A stretch of 64,000 bases of DNA from CAXBES01 sp963974915 (GCA_963974915.1 CAXBES010000010.1:1-64000), one strand, 5' to 3'. Positions 1-8,406 are shown, counted from the stretch's first letter. Program-made: numbers and translations. The notes: generated by a model not told the origin, from the letters alone.

Positions 1-323
1 TTTCACGCATTTGAGTTTATGAAAAAGCGATTGCTCGTTACCCCTTGGATTTGATATATAAAGGAGGTAAACAAGTGTTATGAGAAGGAGAAAAACGGCT
101 CCTTTTGGTCGCCACCCCATTTAGATTTGATGCATAAAAAAGGGTGAACGAGATTTCGGAGTTTGATGAAAACAACTCGCACTACTTTTTCACGCATTTG
201 AGTTTATGAAAAAGCGATTGCTCGTTACCCCTTGGATTTGATTCATAAAGGGAGGTAAACAAGTTTTATAAGAAGGAGAAAAACGGCTCCCTTTGGTCGC
301 CACCCCATTTAGATTTGATGCAT

Positions 324-355
324 AAAAAAAGGTAAACAAGTGTTTACCTTTTTTT
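324..355. terminator. Bidirectional terminator-like hairpin closing repeat block A
   Basis: Seven A, then GGTAAACA, a 2-nt loop, TGTTTACC and seven T form a perfect stem that looks like an intrinsic terminator in both orientations. Outer arms TAGATTTG (310-317) and CAAATCTA (360-367) enclose it. A related structure closes block B. Confidence 0.7.
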
Positions 356-410
356 GCCCCAAATCTACCATGAACTTAACCTACTTATGCTATGGTATGA
401 ATCAAATATA
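356..410. repeat. 55-bp end module, copy 1
   Basis: Runs from GCCCCAAATCTACC to TCAAATATA. It recurs at 1373-1427 with only two substitutions (AA at 400-401 against GG). It directly follows the hairpin that ends each repeat block, so hairpin plus module behave as one conserved 3' unit. No function can be assigned. Confidence 0.85.
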
Positions 411-663
411 ATGTATAATTTTTGTGATAAATCGAACTTTTAGACAAATAGCCTTTTTTTTCGTTAAAAAGCATTTTTAAAGAAATGAATGATTTGCAGG
501 TTAATAAAATACAGTAAATCAATCTAATAATTGATATTAAAGAATAACCTCTAGACATATATTGAGTTTATAACTTGAATAAATTAGAAGATGTACCTCT
601 AGGTTAAATTTGAATTTGTGATTAAATGTATTACGCTTATAAGGAGGATGCAAGGAATCCTTG
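411..663. other. AT-rich gap between repeat blocks, nothing recognised
   Basis: This stretch separates block A from block B. I see no coding frame, no tRNA-like structure and no clear copy of either repeat unit. It is rich in A/T tracts. Confidence 0.6.
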
Positions 664-1317
664 AATTGAAGAAATAGATTGGCTTTTCAATTAAGAGAGT
701 TGCACCTAAAATAAGAGTTGGACTCTTTATAAAAGGCAAACAATGTATAGGAGGGTGAAACGGCTCCCTTCGGTCGAATCTTAGGATTGTGTTTTCAAAT
801 AGAATTATTGCACCTAATTGAGGTTATGTAATTAGTAAGAGGTAAACAGAATATAGGGAGGGTGAAACGGCTCCCTTCGGTCGAATCTTAGGATTGTGTT
901 TTCAAATAGAATTATCGCACCTAATTGAGGTTATGTAATTAGTAAGAGGTAAAACAGAATATAGGGAGGGTGAAACGGCTCCCTTCGGACGAATCTTAGG
1001 ATTGTGTTTTCAATTGGGAATTGTTGCGCATAAATTGAGGTTATATAATTAGTAAGAGGTAAACAGAATATAGGGAGTGTGAAACGGCTCCTTTAGATTG
1101 AATCGTTTGGTTGTTTTATTAATTTGGAGAATTACAGCTAAAATAAGAGTTGGGCTCTTTTATAAGAGGTAAACAGAATATAGGGAGTGTGAAACGGCTC
1201 CCTTAGATTGAATCTTAGGATTGTGTTTTCAAATGGAATTATTTCACCTAATTGAGGTTATATAATTAGTAAGAGGTAAACAGAATGTAGGGAGTGTGAA
1301 ACGGCTCCCTTCGGTCG
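664..1317. repeat. Tandem repeat block B, six imperfect units of 107-110 bp
   Basis: The anchor GAAACGGCTC occurs at 757, 864, 972, 1081, 1191 and 1298, giving spacings of 107, 108, 109, 110 and 107 bp. Units 2-6 begin with GAATC at 776, 883, 991, 1100 and 1210. Each unit has an AGGTAAACA-like motif (GGCAAACA in unit 1, GGTAAAACA in unit 3), then GGGAG or GGAG, a roughly 10-nt loop and CTCCC or CTCC, which can form a short hairpin. Units 1 (from about 664) and 5 (from 1100) share a variant centre (CTAAAATAAGAGTTGG) that differs from the other four (TAATTGAGGTTAT), so the array is a mosaic of two subtypes. The last unit runs into the same CGCCACCCCATTTAGATTT end seen in block A. No coding potential was seen. 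Confidence 0.85.
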
Positions 1318-1327
1318 CCACCCCATT

Positions 1328-1384
1328 TAGATTTGGGGTATAAAAAAAAGGTAAACATCTGTTTACCTTTTTGCCCCAAATCTA
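1328..1384. terminator. Nested inverted repeat and hairpin closing repeat block B
   Basis: Outer arms TAGATTTGGGG (1328-1338) and CCCCAAATCTA (1374-1384) are perfectly complementary. They enclose an inner hairpin, GGTAAACA (1350-1357), TC, TGTTTACC (1360-1367), flanked by A and T tracts. In the minus direction it could terminate purF transcripts, whose stop lies about 150 bp upstream. The matching structure in block A keeps the inner hairpin exactly but has only 8 bp of the outer arm. Confidence 0.75.
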
Positions 1385-1427
1385 CCATGAACTTAACCTA
1401 CTTATGCTATGGTATGGGTCAAATATA
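1373..1427. repeat. 55-bp end module, copy 2
   Basis: Second copy of the module at 356-410, 53 of 55 bases identical, again placed directly after the hairpin that ends a repeat block. The lack of drift outside the hairpin suggests recent duplication or selection on the sequence. Confidence 0.85.
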
Positions 1428-1537
1428 TGTCATATATATCAACCGATGGCAGATTTTTCCTACTTTTAGATGAAAGTATTTTTATTCTCGATAAAGTACG
1501 TGTTTACACTTACTTTCAGTCTTTAATTATATTAATT

Positions 1538-3436
1538 TTAATAAGCTCGTTCCGGATTTCCTTCGAAGAAATTTATATAAGCCCTGTTCACAACTCTATT
1601 TCCACCTACAGTTGGATAGTCTCCTGTAAAATACCAATCTCCTAAATTCTTCGGACAAGCAATATGAAGGTCATCTACAGATTGAAAAATTAGTTTTACA
1701 TCGGCATTAATACCATCACCGCTTATAATTTCAGCTATTTTATCAGAAATTTGCTCATCGGTGAACGGCGCATAGAGCTCCTTAACATGGTTTACTACTT
1801 CCGAATCATTTAAGGCAATTTGTTTTTTGCACTTATGGTAAATGTCTTCAATGATCTGAGCATTCCCTTGCTCTTTGTGTAACTCTAAAGCTGCGTTGAA
1901 AGCAACCAAATGCTCCAATCTTGCCATATCAATTCCGTAGCAATCAGGATACCTTATTTGAGGTGCCGACGAAACCACCACTATTTGTTTGGGATGGAGC
2001 CTGTCTAACATTTTTAGGATGCTCTTTTTAAGAGTAGTTCCTCGAACAATACTATCGTCTATAATAACAAGATTGTCATTAGGTTTTACAACACCGTAAG
2101 TAACATCATAAACATGGGCTACCAAATCGTCTCTACTGCTATCATCAGTGATAAAAGTTCGAAGCTTTACATCCTTGATAGCGATTTTTTCGGTTCTTAT
2201 CTTGTGGGCTTGTATTTGCTGAAGTCTTTCGGGTGTGAGCGTGTCTTTTTCTTTTAAAATTGCCTCGTTTTTCTGTTTGTTTAATTCATTTTGCGCAGCA
2301 TCCAACATTCCGTAGAAAGAAGTTTCGGCAGTATTAGGAATAAACGAAAAGACCGAGTTTTCTGTGTCGTAATTAATTGCTTCCAAAACCTTTGGCATTA
2401 CCAATCTCCCTAATTCCTTTCTTTCCTGATATATTTCTGAATCACTTCCTCGGGAAAAATAAATACGTTCAAAAGAACAAGATTTTCGTTCAAGAGGTTC
2501 CAGTATTTCCTCAATATCTAAGCTTCCGTCTTTTTTCAGCAGTAAGGCATTTCCGGGTTCAATTTCTTTGACCGACTCAAACGGTACATTGAAAACAGTT
2601 TGGATTACGGGTCTTTCGGAAGCAACCACGATCACTTCATCATCCTGATAATAATAAGCAGGACGAATACCTGCCGGATCTCTTAGAACAAAAGCGTCAC
2701 CATGACCTAATAATCCCGCCATTGCATATCCACCATCCCAGTTTTTGGCAGATTTCCGAAGCACTTTAGCCATGTTCAATTTCTCGGCAATGTATGGAGA
2801 TGCTTCGATTTTCGTCATTCCCTTTGCCTTCGCTTTCTTGTATAGTTTTCTAACGGCGTCATCCAAAAAGTGACCAATCTTCTCCATTACAGTGATGGTA
2901 TCTGCTTTCTCCTTTGGATGCATCCCTAACTGAATCAAACTATCGAATAATTCGGTAGTGTTGGTCATATTGAAGTTACCGGCAATAATCAAATTTCTAT
3001 GCATCCAATTATTGGTTCTTAGAAACGGGTGAACGGTTTCTACACTATTCCCACCAAAGGTTCCATAACGAACATGCCCTAAGAAGAGTTCACCTATATA
3101 TGGAATTTGTCGCTTTTGAGCTGCGACATCATCTTTTAAAGCCGGGGCTGCTTTAAATTCTTGATTAACACGATCGTTGATTTGCGCAAATATATCCTGA
3201 ATGGGTTGTGCTGCGTTAGATCTAATCCTACTTATATATCTGTCTCCCGGAGCAACATCTAATTTAATACTGGCAAAACCTGCACCATCCTGACCTCGAT
3301 TGTGTTGTTTCTCCATCATTAAGTACATTTTGTTTACACCATAAAATGCTGTTCCGTACTTTTCTTTGTAGAACTCTAAAGGTTTTAGAAGTCTTACTAA
3401 GGCAATTCCACATTCGTGTTTTAAAGCGTCACTCAT
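1538..3436 (-). CDS. purF: Amidophosphoribosyltransferase
   Basis: First committed step of de novo purine synthesis: PRPP plus glutamine to 5-phosphoribosylamine, in the cytosol. The 632-residue protein has an N-terminal class II glutamine amidotransferase domain with the nucleophile expected at Cys9 (HECGIAL), so a short propeptide would be removed. The phosphoribosyltransferase domain carries the PRPP loop VIIDDSIVRGTT near residue 460. CSFERIYFSRGSD and CYGIDM are typical of PurF. It is longer than the roughly 500-residue E. coli enzyme because of insertions such as a Lys/Glu-rich stretch near residue 400. It lies downstream of the PfkB kinase on the same strand and shares the purine theme with purN. 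Confidence 0.95.
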   Translation of the reverse strand: MSDALKHECGIALVRLLKPLEFYKEKYGTAFYGVNKMYLMMEKQHNRGQDGAGFASIKLDVAPGDRYISRIRSNAAQPIQDIFAQINDRVNQEFKAAPALKDDVAAQKRQIPYIGELFLGHVRYGTFGGNSVETVHPFLRTNNWMHRNLIIAGNFNMTNTTELFDSLIQLGMHPKEKADTITVMEKIGHFLDDAVRKLYKKAKAKGMTKIEASPYIAEKLNMAKVLRKSAKNWDGGYAMAGLLGHGDAFVLRDPAGIRPAYYYQDDEVIVVASERPVIQTVFNVPFESVKEIEPGNALLLKKDGSLDIEEILEPLERKSCSFERIYFSRGSDSEIYQERKELGRLVMPKVLEAINYDTENSVFSFIPNTAETSFYGMLDAAQNELNKQKNEAILKEKDTLTPERLQQIQAHKIRTEKIAIKDVKLRTFITDDSSRDDLVAHVYDVTYGVVKPNDNLVIIDDSIVRGTTLKKSILKMLDRLHPKQIVVVSSAPQIRYPDCYGIDMARLEHLVAFNAALELHKEQGNAQIIEDIYHKCKKQIALNDSEVVNHVKELYAPFTDEQISDKIAEIISGDGINADVKLIFQSVDDLHIACPKNLGDWYFTGDYPTVGGNRVVNRAYINFFEGNPERAY

Positions 3437-3458
3437 AATTATTATAAGAAAAAGTAAA

Positions 3459-3482
3459 TAAAAAACGCCCTAATTGGGCGCA
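3459..3482 (-). terminator. Intrinsic terminator between the PfkB gene and purF
   Basis: On the minus strand GCGCCC, AATTA, GGGCG is followed by TTTTTT, a short GC stem with a U tract. It sits just past the PfkB-gene stop and before the purF start at 3436, so purF probably has its own promoter or is reached by partial readthrough. Confidence 0.6.
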
Positions 3483-3485
3483 GTA

Positions 3486-4409
3486 TTATGTTAGCTCAAT
3501 ATCAAATTGAGTTAAACTCTTGAATTGTTCTAAACGCTGATGCACTTCCTTTTTAGAAAGATCAACCATTCTTTCTGTGCCAAATTTTTCAACACAAAAG
3601 GATGCTAGTGCAGATCCGTATATTAATGCTGTTTTCATGTTCTCAAAACTGAAGTCTCCGGTCTTGGCTAAAAACCCTGAAAAACCTCCGGCGAAGGTGT
3701 CTCCTGCTCCGGTTGGATCAAAAACTTCAGCTAACGGTAAGGCCGGGGCAAAGAAAATCTCATCTTTGTGGAAAAGTAAAGCTCCGTGCTCTCCTTTTTT
3801 GATCACCACATATTTTGGTCCCATCTCCATTATTTTTTTCGCTCCCACCACCAACGAATATTCTCCCGAAAGCTGTCTGGCCTCTTCGTCATTAATCGTA
3901 ATCACATCTACCTTCGCGACTACCTTCTTTAATTCCTCTAAGGCACAATCCATCCAAAAGTTCATTGTGTCTAAAACTATAAGTTTTGGTTTCTTCATTT
4001 GCTCAATCACTCCCATTTGAACCATTGGGTGCAAATTACCCAGCATAACCACTTCAGAGTCATGATAAGCCTCAGGAACCATCGGATTAAAATCGGCTAA
4101 TATGTTTAACTCGGTAGCAAGCGTATCACGAGAATTCATATCGTTGTGATATTTTCCACTCCAAAAGAATGTTTTGCCGTCTTCTACAACCTCCAGGCCA
4201 TCTACGTTCATTCCTTTTTCTTCCAACATCTCGATGTATTTCTTCGGAAAGTCTCCACCAACAACAGATACTATTGCTCCATCTACTCCAAAATTTGAAG
4301 CAGATAAACCTATGTAGGTGGCAGCACCACCTAGTATTTTGTCGGTTTTTCCGAAGGGGGTTTCAATAGCATCAAAAGCAACGGTTCCAACGATAACAAG
4401 TTTACTCAT
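3486..4409 (-). CDS. PfkB-family carbohydrate/nucleoside kinase
   Basis: Cytosolic kinase of the ribokinase/PfkB family, 307 residues, the normal family length. The N-terminus has the GG substrate motif (KILGGAATYIGLSAS), and the C-terminal signature DPTGAGDTFAGG supplies the anion hole and catalytic Asp near residue 239. The substrate cannot be read from sequence; adenosine, ribose or another sugar are all possible. Its place beside purF fits a nucleoside or ribose substrate, but that is inference. A small CCCGA-GAAG-TCGGG hairpin lies 9-22 bp upstream of the start (4418-4431). Confidence 0.88.
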   Translation of the reverse strand: MSKLVIVGTVAFDAIETPFGKTDKILGGAATYIGLSASNFGVDGAIVSVVGGDFPKKYIEMLEEKGMNVDGLEVVEDGKTFFWSGKYHNDMNSRDTLATELNILADFNPMVPEAYHDSEVVMLGNLHPMVQMGVIEQMKKPKLIVLDTMNFWMDCALEELKKVVAKVDVITINDEEARQLSGEYSLVVGAKKIMEMGPKYVVIKKGEHGALLFHKDEIFFAPALPLAEVFDPTGAGDTFAGGFSGFLAKTGDFSFENMKTALIYGSALASFCVEKFGTERMVDLSKKEVHQRLEQFKSLTQFDIELT

Positions 4410-4580
4410 CTTTTATGCCCGAGAAGTCGGGTAACTTTTTATTTTAATTGAGGTGCAAATTTAAGTAAATAAATACGATTATATGGCATTTTAAAAAAGA
4501 GCATTTCGTGGCTTTTTTGTCAGCTTTTTTCTGCTATTACCACTATGACGTTTCGACAATGGGGAAAAACATAATAAAAC

Positions 4581-5219
4581 TTATTTCCTTCCAAAATCGG
4601 CTGGGATATCCCCCCAGGCTTTGGTTTCCCATTTCACGATTTTAGTAGAATAAGTATTAGTCTTCAACCATGTTTCAGCTCTTGCTACTAATTCGAACAC
4701 CTTTTTGTTTTTAGTCGTCTGCTTTAATTTTGTATTACACTTTTTCCGTTTTACCCAACCTATGGCGATCTTTGAATCGGAATAAATGATTCTGTCACTC
4801 TTTTGTTGCTTCAAAAATGCGAGTCCGTGTACCAAAGCTAAAAACTCTCCTACATTATTGGTTCCTTGTAAAAATGGTCCTTGATGAAAAAGTTGTTTAT
4901 GGGTTTGTGTATCAACACCTCTGTATTCCATTTTCCCTGGATTCCCACTGGATGCAGCATCGACCGCAATAGAAAATAAGTTAGGCTCCCCAATTTTTGC
5001 GAGCTCTTCTTTGGATAGCGTTTTCTTCCCGGTGTTTTTTCCTTTGTAGTCGGCGTATTCTTTGTTATAGGCCGTTTTGGCTTCTGCAAAAGTAGGGAAC
5101 GATTTGTACTGTGCACCTTTTACTCCTGCGATAGAACGTTTACATTCTTCCCAGCTCCCAAAGATCCCGGCGGGATTTCCATACCAAACTACATAGAACT
5201 TTTTCTTTTTTTTTGCCAT
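4581..5219 (-). CDS. rnhA: Ribonuclease H with N-terminal viroplasmin-like domain
   Basis: Degrades the RNA strand of RNA:DNA hybrids. Residues 7-52 (KFYVVWYGNPAGIF, then SWEECKRSI and a conserved FPTFAEA) form the hybrid-binding domain related to caulimovirus viroplasmin and eukaryotic RNase H1. The catalytic RNase H fold follows, with acidic residues visible at Asp87 (AVDAASSGNPG), Glu125 (NNVGEFLAL), Asp148 (YSDSK) and an Asp in the C-terminal AWGDIPADFG. A Lys-rich linker (55-75) joins them. The start is the ATG followed by AKKKKK. The gene sits between purN and the PfkB gene on the same strand. Confidence 0.92.
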   Translation of the reverse strand: MAKKKKKFYVVWYGNPAGIFGSWEECKRSIAGVKGAQYKSFPTFAEAKTAYNKEYADYKGKNTGKKTLSKEELAKIGEPNLFSIAVDAASSGNPGKMEYRGVDTQTHKQLFHQGPFLQGTNNVGEFLALVHGLAFLKQQKSDRIIYSDSKIAIGWVKRKKCNTKLKQTTKNKKVFELVARAETWLKTNTYSTKIVKWETKAWGDIPADFGRK

Positions 5220-5291
5220 TGGTTGTCCGCGCAGGCGGGTATCGAATTAGTATTAATTTTTAAGTGGACTCTCAGCTATAAAATACAGCTT

Positions 5292-5873
5292 TTATTTTTT
5301 GCTGTCTTCTAATAAAACCTCTTCAACTACCTTCGGAAAGTAGCGGTATTCCAGTTCATGTACTTTCTCTGCCACTATTGTTGCGGTGTCTTTTTCTGAA
5401 AGTTCCACGCTTTTCTGAAATATTATTGCTCCTTCGTCATAATTTTCGTTCACATAATGAATAGTAATTCCGGTTTCTTTCTCCTTATTAAGAACTACAG
5501 CTTCATGCACATAACTTCCGTACATTCCTTTACCACCGTATTTTGGTAGTAGGGCAGGATGTAAATTGATTACCCTATTGGGGTATTGTTTCAGAATATG
5601 CTCAGGGAATTTTAATAGAAAACCGGCGAGGACTATTAAATCGGGTTTAGCTGCTTCCAATGTTTTTACAATGCCTTCCGAAGAAAACAATTCCGATTTA
5701 CTAAAATGCAAAGTATTGATATTTAGATTTTTAGCACGATCTAAAACTTTGGCATCCTTCTTGTTTGAGAGCACTAGAAAAACCTCAGCAATCTCTTTGT
5801 GCTGAAAGTATTGAATTAAGTTTTGAGTATTGGTACCGCTACCCGAAGCAAAAATAACTATACGCTTCTTCAT
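5292..5873 (-). CDS. purN: Phosphoribosylglycinamide formyltransferase
   Basis: Transfers a formyl group from 10-formyl-THF to GAR, the third step of purine synthesis. At 193 residues it is normal PurN length. The phosphate-binding loop FASGSGTNTQNLI is at 8-20. The catalytic triad is visible as Asn103 and His105 (NLHPALLP) and Asp146 (NYDEGAIIFQ). It is divergent from acpP, with about 180 bp between the two starts, and is the first gene of the minus-strand group that ends with purF. Confidence 0.95.
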   Translation of the reverse strand: MKKRIVIFASGSGTNTQNLIQYFQHKEIAEVFLVLSNKKDAKVLDRAKNLNINTLHFSKSELFSSEGIVKTLEAAKPDLIVLAGFLLKFPEHILKQYPNRVINLHPALLPKYGGKGMYGSYVHEAVVLNKEKETGITIHYVNENYDEGAIIFQKSVELSEKDTATIVAEKVHELEYRYFPKVVEEVLLEDSKK

Positions 5874-6011
5874 TTTGAATTTTGTTTGGGTCTTTCAGAA
5901 GTAATTAATAATAAATAACAAAAGTACGGTAATAGAGTTTTACTTCGCTCAAAATTGCTTAAATTGGTTGCACATTTTAAATTTTAAATGGTGTTTTCAA
6001 TTAAAATATTT

Positions 6012-6019
6012 TATTTTTG
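6012..6019 (+). promoter_or_regulatory. Candidate -7 box for acpP-fabF-rnc
   Basis: TATTTTTG matches the Bacteroidetes -7 consensus TAnnTTTG exactly and lies 32 bp before the acpP start. No clear TTG -33 element at 19-21 bp spacing was found, so the call rests on the -7 match and position. Confidence 0.5.
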
Positions 6020-6051
6020 CCACTTATAATTAAATTTTAAAAACAAGAATT

Positions 6052-6288
6052 ATGTCAGACATTGCATCAAGAGTAAAAGCAATCATCGTTGATAAATTAG
6101 GTGTAGACGAAAACGAAGTTGTAAACGAAGCTAGCTTCACAAACGACCTAGGGGCAGACTCACTAGATACGGTTGAGCTTATTATGGAATTTGAAAAAGA
6201 ATTCGATATTCAGATTCCAGACGATCAAGCTGAAAATATAGCAACAGTAGGTCAAGCAGTTTCCTATATAGAAGAAGCGAAAAAATAA
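6052..6288 (+). CDS. acpP: Acyl carrier protein
   Basis: Carries growing acyl chains on 4'-phosphopantetheine during fatty acid synthesis. It is 78 residues and strongly acidic. The attachment site is Ser37 in GADSLDTVELIMEFE. It is followed after 9 bp by fabF and then rnc on the same strand, the classic acpP-fabF-rnc order. Confidence 0.97.
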   Translation: MSDIASRVKAIIVDKLGVDENEVVNEASFTNDLGADSLDTVELIMEFEKEFDIQIPDDQAENIATVGQAVSYIEEAKK

Positions 6289-6297
6289 AACTTCTCT

Positions 6298-7551
6298 ATG
6301 GAATTAAAGCGAGTTGTAGTTACAGGTCTTGGAGCACTTACACCTATTGGCAACAATATTGAAGAGTATTGGGATGGCCTAAAAAATGGGAAGAGTGGTT
6401 GCGCACCTATTACTTATTTTGATGCTGAAAAGTTCAAAACGAAATTCGCTTGCGAAATTAAAAATTTCGACCCACTGGAACATTTTGATAGAAAAGAAGC
6501 CAGAAAATTAGATCGCTTTGCACAGTACGCACTTATTTCTTCAGATGAAGCAATAATTGACGCCGGAATAAATCTCGATGAGATCGATAAGTTTCGCGTT
6601 GGAGTTATTTGGGGAGCAGGAATTGGTGGCTTGGAAACTTTTCAAGATGAAGTGATAAACTTTGCAGAAGGGGATGGAACACCACGTTTCAACCCCTTCT
6701 TTATTCCCAAAATGATAGCCGATATCGCGCCCGGGAATATTTCTATTAAACACGGCTTTATGGGACCTAATTATACAACGGTCTCTGCTTGTGCGTCATC
6801 GGCAAATGCAATGATAGACGCATTAAATTACATTCGATTAGGACATTGCGACATCATCGTTACCGGTGGAAGTGAAGCCGCAGTAACTAAAGCCGGAATG
6901 GGCGGATTTAACGCAATGCACGCACTTTCAACCAGAAATGAAAGTCCGGAAACGGCCTCCAGGCCTTTTGATGCAACACGTGACGGTTTTGTACTGGGAG
7001 AAGGCGCAGGTGCTCTTATTCTTGAAGAGTACGAACACGCCAAGAAGCGAGGTGCAAAAATATACGCTGAGGTAGTTGGAGGAGGAATGTCTAGTGATGC
7101 CTATCACATGACGGCTCCACATCCGGATGGAATAGGAGTAGAGCGTGTAATGCTTAATTGCTTGAATAATGCAGGTATGAAACCGGAAGATGTTGATGTG
7201 ATCAACACCCATGGAACATCTACTCCCTTAGGTGACGTTGCAGAACTTAAAGCAATTACGAAGGTATTTGGTGAACACGCAAAAAATATTAATATAAATT
7301 CTACCAAGTCGATGACCGGACACCTCTTAGGTGCGGCAGGAGCAATTGAGGCAATTGCATCTATATTGGCGTTAACACATGGAATTGTTCCACCTACTAT
7401 TAATCATAGTACGGTAGATGAAAATATTGATCCATCCCTAAACCTTACCCTGAACAAAGCGCAAAAACGAGACATTAATGTTGCTCTGAGCAACACCTTC
7501 GGATTTGGAGGTCACAATGCTTGCGTGTTGTTTAAAAAAATGAAAGAATAA
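6298..7551 (+). CDS. fabF: 3-oxoacyl-[acyl-carrier-protein] synthase II
   Basis: Condenses malonyl-ACP with acyl-ACP in fatty acid elongation. The 417-residue thiolase-fold enzyme has the Cys-His-His triad: Cys165 (VSACASSANAM), His305 (NTHGTSTPLGD) and His342 (MTGHLLGAAG). The two-His pattern is that of elongating KAS I/II. It is 9 bp downstream of acpP and 10 bp upstream of rnc, so probably co-transcribed with both. Confidence 0.96.
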   Translation: MELKRVVVTGLGALTPIGNNIEEYWDGLKNGKSGCAPITYFDAEKFKTKFACEIKNFDPLEHFDRKEARKLDRFAQYALISSDEAIIDAGINLDEIDKFRVGVIWGAGIGGLETFQDEVINFAEGDGTPRFNPFFIPKMIADIAPGNISIKHGFMGPNYTTVSACASSANAMIDALNYIRLGHCDIIVTGGSEAAVTKAGMGGFNAMHALSTRNESPETASRPFDATRDGFVLGEGAGALILEEYEHAKKRGAKIYAEVVGGGMSSDAYHMTAPHPDGIGVERVMLNCLNNAGMKPEDVDVINTHGTSTPLGDVAELKAITKVFGEHAKNININSTKSMTGHLLGAAGAIEAIASILALTHGIVPPTINHSTVDENIDPSLNLTLNKAQKRDINVALSNTFGFGGHNACVLFKKMKE

Positions 7552-7561
7552 CCATTATAAA

Positions 7562-8305
7562 ATGGCCTCCCTGAAAAACATATTTAATTCTCGTACTGAA
7601 AAGGACGGGGATTTTTTTTTCGAAATAAAAAAAATAGTAACCTTCAAGCCTAAAGATATTTCTATCTACGAAGAGGCTTTTACTCATAGGTCTACTAATG
7701 AGAAAAATAGTGATGGTCAGCCACAAAATTACGAAAGACTTGAATTTTTGGGAGATGCAATGTTGAGTGCGGTCATAGCTGCTCATCTTTTTAAAGAAGT
7801 TCCCGGTGGTAATGAAGGTTATCTTACGAAGATGCGATCTAAAGTAGTAAGTAGAGAACACTTAAATGAATTAGGAAGGGACCTTAGACTCATACAACTG
7901 GTAAAAACTACCATTCCTATAACTCAGTTTGGAGGTAATATTCACGGAAATGTATTTGAAGCTTTGATCGGTGCAATTTATTTGGACCGCGGTTATAAGT
8001 ACTGTGAAAAATTTATCAATAAAAGAGTTATAAAGCCATATGTCGATATTGAAAAACTCGAGGGTAAAGTAATTAGTTATAAGAGCCTGTTTATAGAGTG
8101 GTGCCAAAAGAACAAAAAACAATTTAAATTCGCTGTTTACGAAGACACAGGGAATGATACTCTAAAACACTTTGCCGTAAAATTACAACTAGAAAATAAG
8201 ACGGTTGGAAAGGCACGAGCTACTTCAAAAAAGAAAGCAGAAGAACGCGCTGCAAAGCGAGCCTATTTTAAGCTTCAGACTGCGATTGATGGCGAAAACA
8301 AATAA
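7562..8305 (+). CDS. rnc: Ribonuclease III
   Basis: Double-strand-specific endoribonuclease for rRNA and mRNA processing. The 247-residue protein has the RNase III signature ERLEFLGDAMLSAV near residues 57-70, supplying metal-binding Glu and Asp, a second conserved acidic helix (NVFEALIGAIYLDRG), and a C-terminal dsRNA-binding domain ending in KARATSKKKAEERAAKRAYFK. It is last in the acpP-fabF-rnc group. A 9-bp hairpin follows the stop codon. Confidence 0.95.
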   Translation: MASLKNIFNSRTEKDGDFFFEIKKIVTFKPKDISIYEEAFTHRSTNEKNSDGQPQNYERLEFLGDAMLSAVIAAHLFKEVPGGNEGYLTKMRSKVVSREHLNELGRDLRLIQLVKTTIPITQFGGNIHGNVFEALIGAIYLDRGYKYCEKFINKRVIKPYVDIEKLEGKVISYKSLFIEWCQKNKKQFKFAVYEDTGNDTLKHFAVKLQLENKTVGKARATSKKKAEERAAKRAYFKLQTAIDGENK

Positions 8306-8310
8306 TACGA

Positions 8311-8332
8311 TTCACGAAATCGTTTTCGTGAA
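8311..8332 (+). other. 9-bp perfect hairpin just after rnc
   Basis: TTCACGAAA, TCGT, TTTCGTGAA begins 5 bp after the rnc stop. It lacks a U tract, so it is not a standard intrinsic terminator. It could stabilise the 3' end of the acpP-fabF-rnc mRNA or aid weak termination before the next gene. Confidence 0.5.
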
Positions 8333-8406
8333 AATTCACATAGATTTTACTTAACACATTCCGCAGTTAACAAAACAATCGTTACTTTTAAACTTGATTT
8401 GTAAAG

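Larger units (their letters stand above)
1..410. repeat. Non-coding tandem repeat block A (period about 187 bp)
   Basis: The segment beginning TTTCACGCATTTGAGTTTAT at 1 recurs at 188, so nearly two copies of a 187-bp unit are present. Each copy contains AGGTAAACAAG, AAACGGCTCC and a CCACCCCATTTAGATTTGATG stretch. The copies diverge after GATGCATAAAAAA. The first continues into the next unit, while the second ends in a GGTAAACA/TGTTTACC hairpin and the 356-410 module. No open reading frame with coding character was seen. The block lies downstream of purF and its left edge is cut by the window. Function unknown. Confidence 0.8.

Noticed and set aside
664..1317. CRISPR array
   Set aside because: Unit length is about 108 bp and the whole unit is repeated; there are no unique spacers of regular length and no cas genes.
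1..1430. Integron attC array
   Set aside because: No integrase, no cassette genes between units, and no GTTRRRY core sites at unit ends.
1409..1645. A 78-residue open frame on the plus strand
   Set aside because: It overlaps the 3' end of purF on the other strand, has no domain or signal-peptide character, and begins in the end module of the repeat block.
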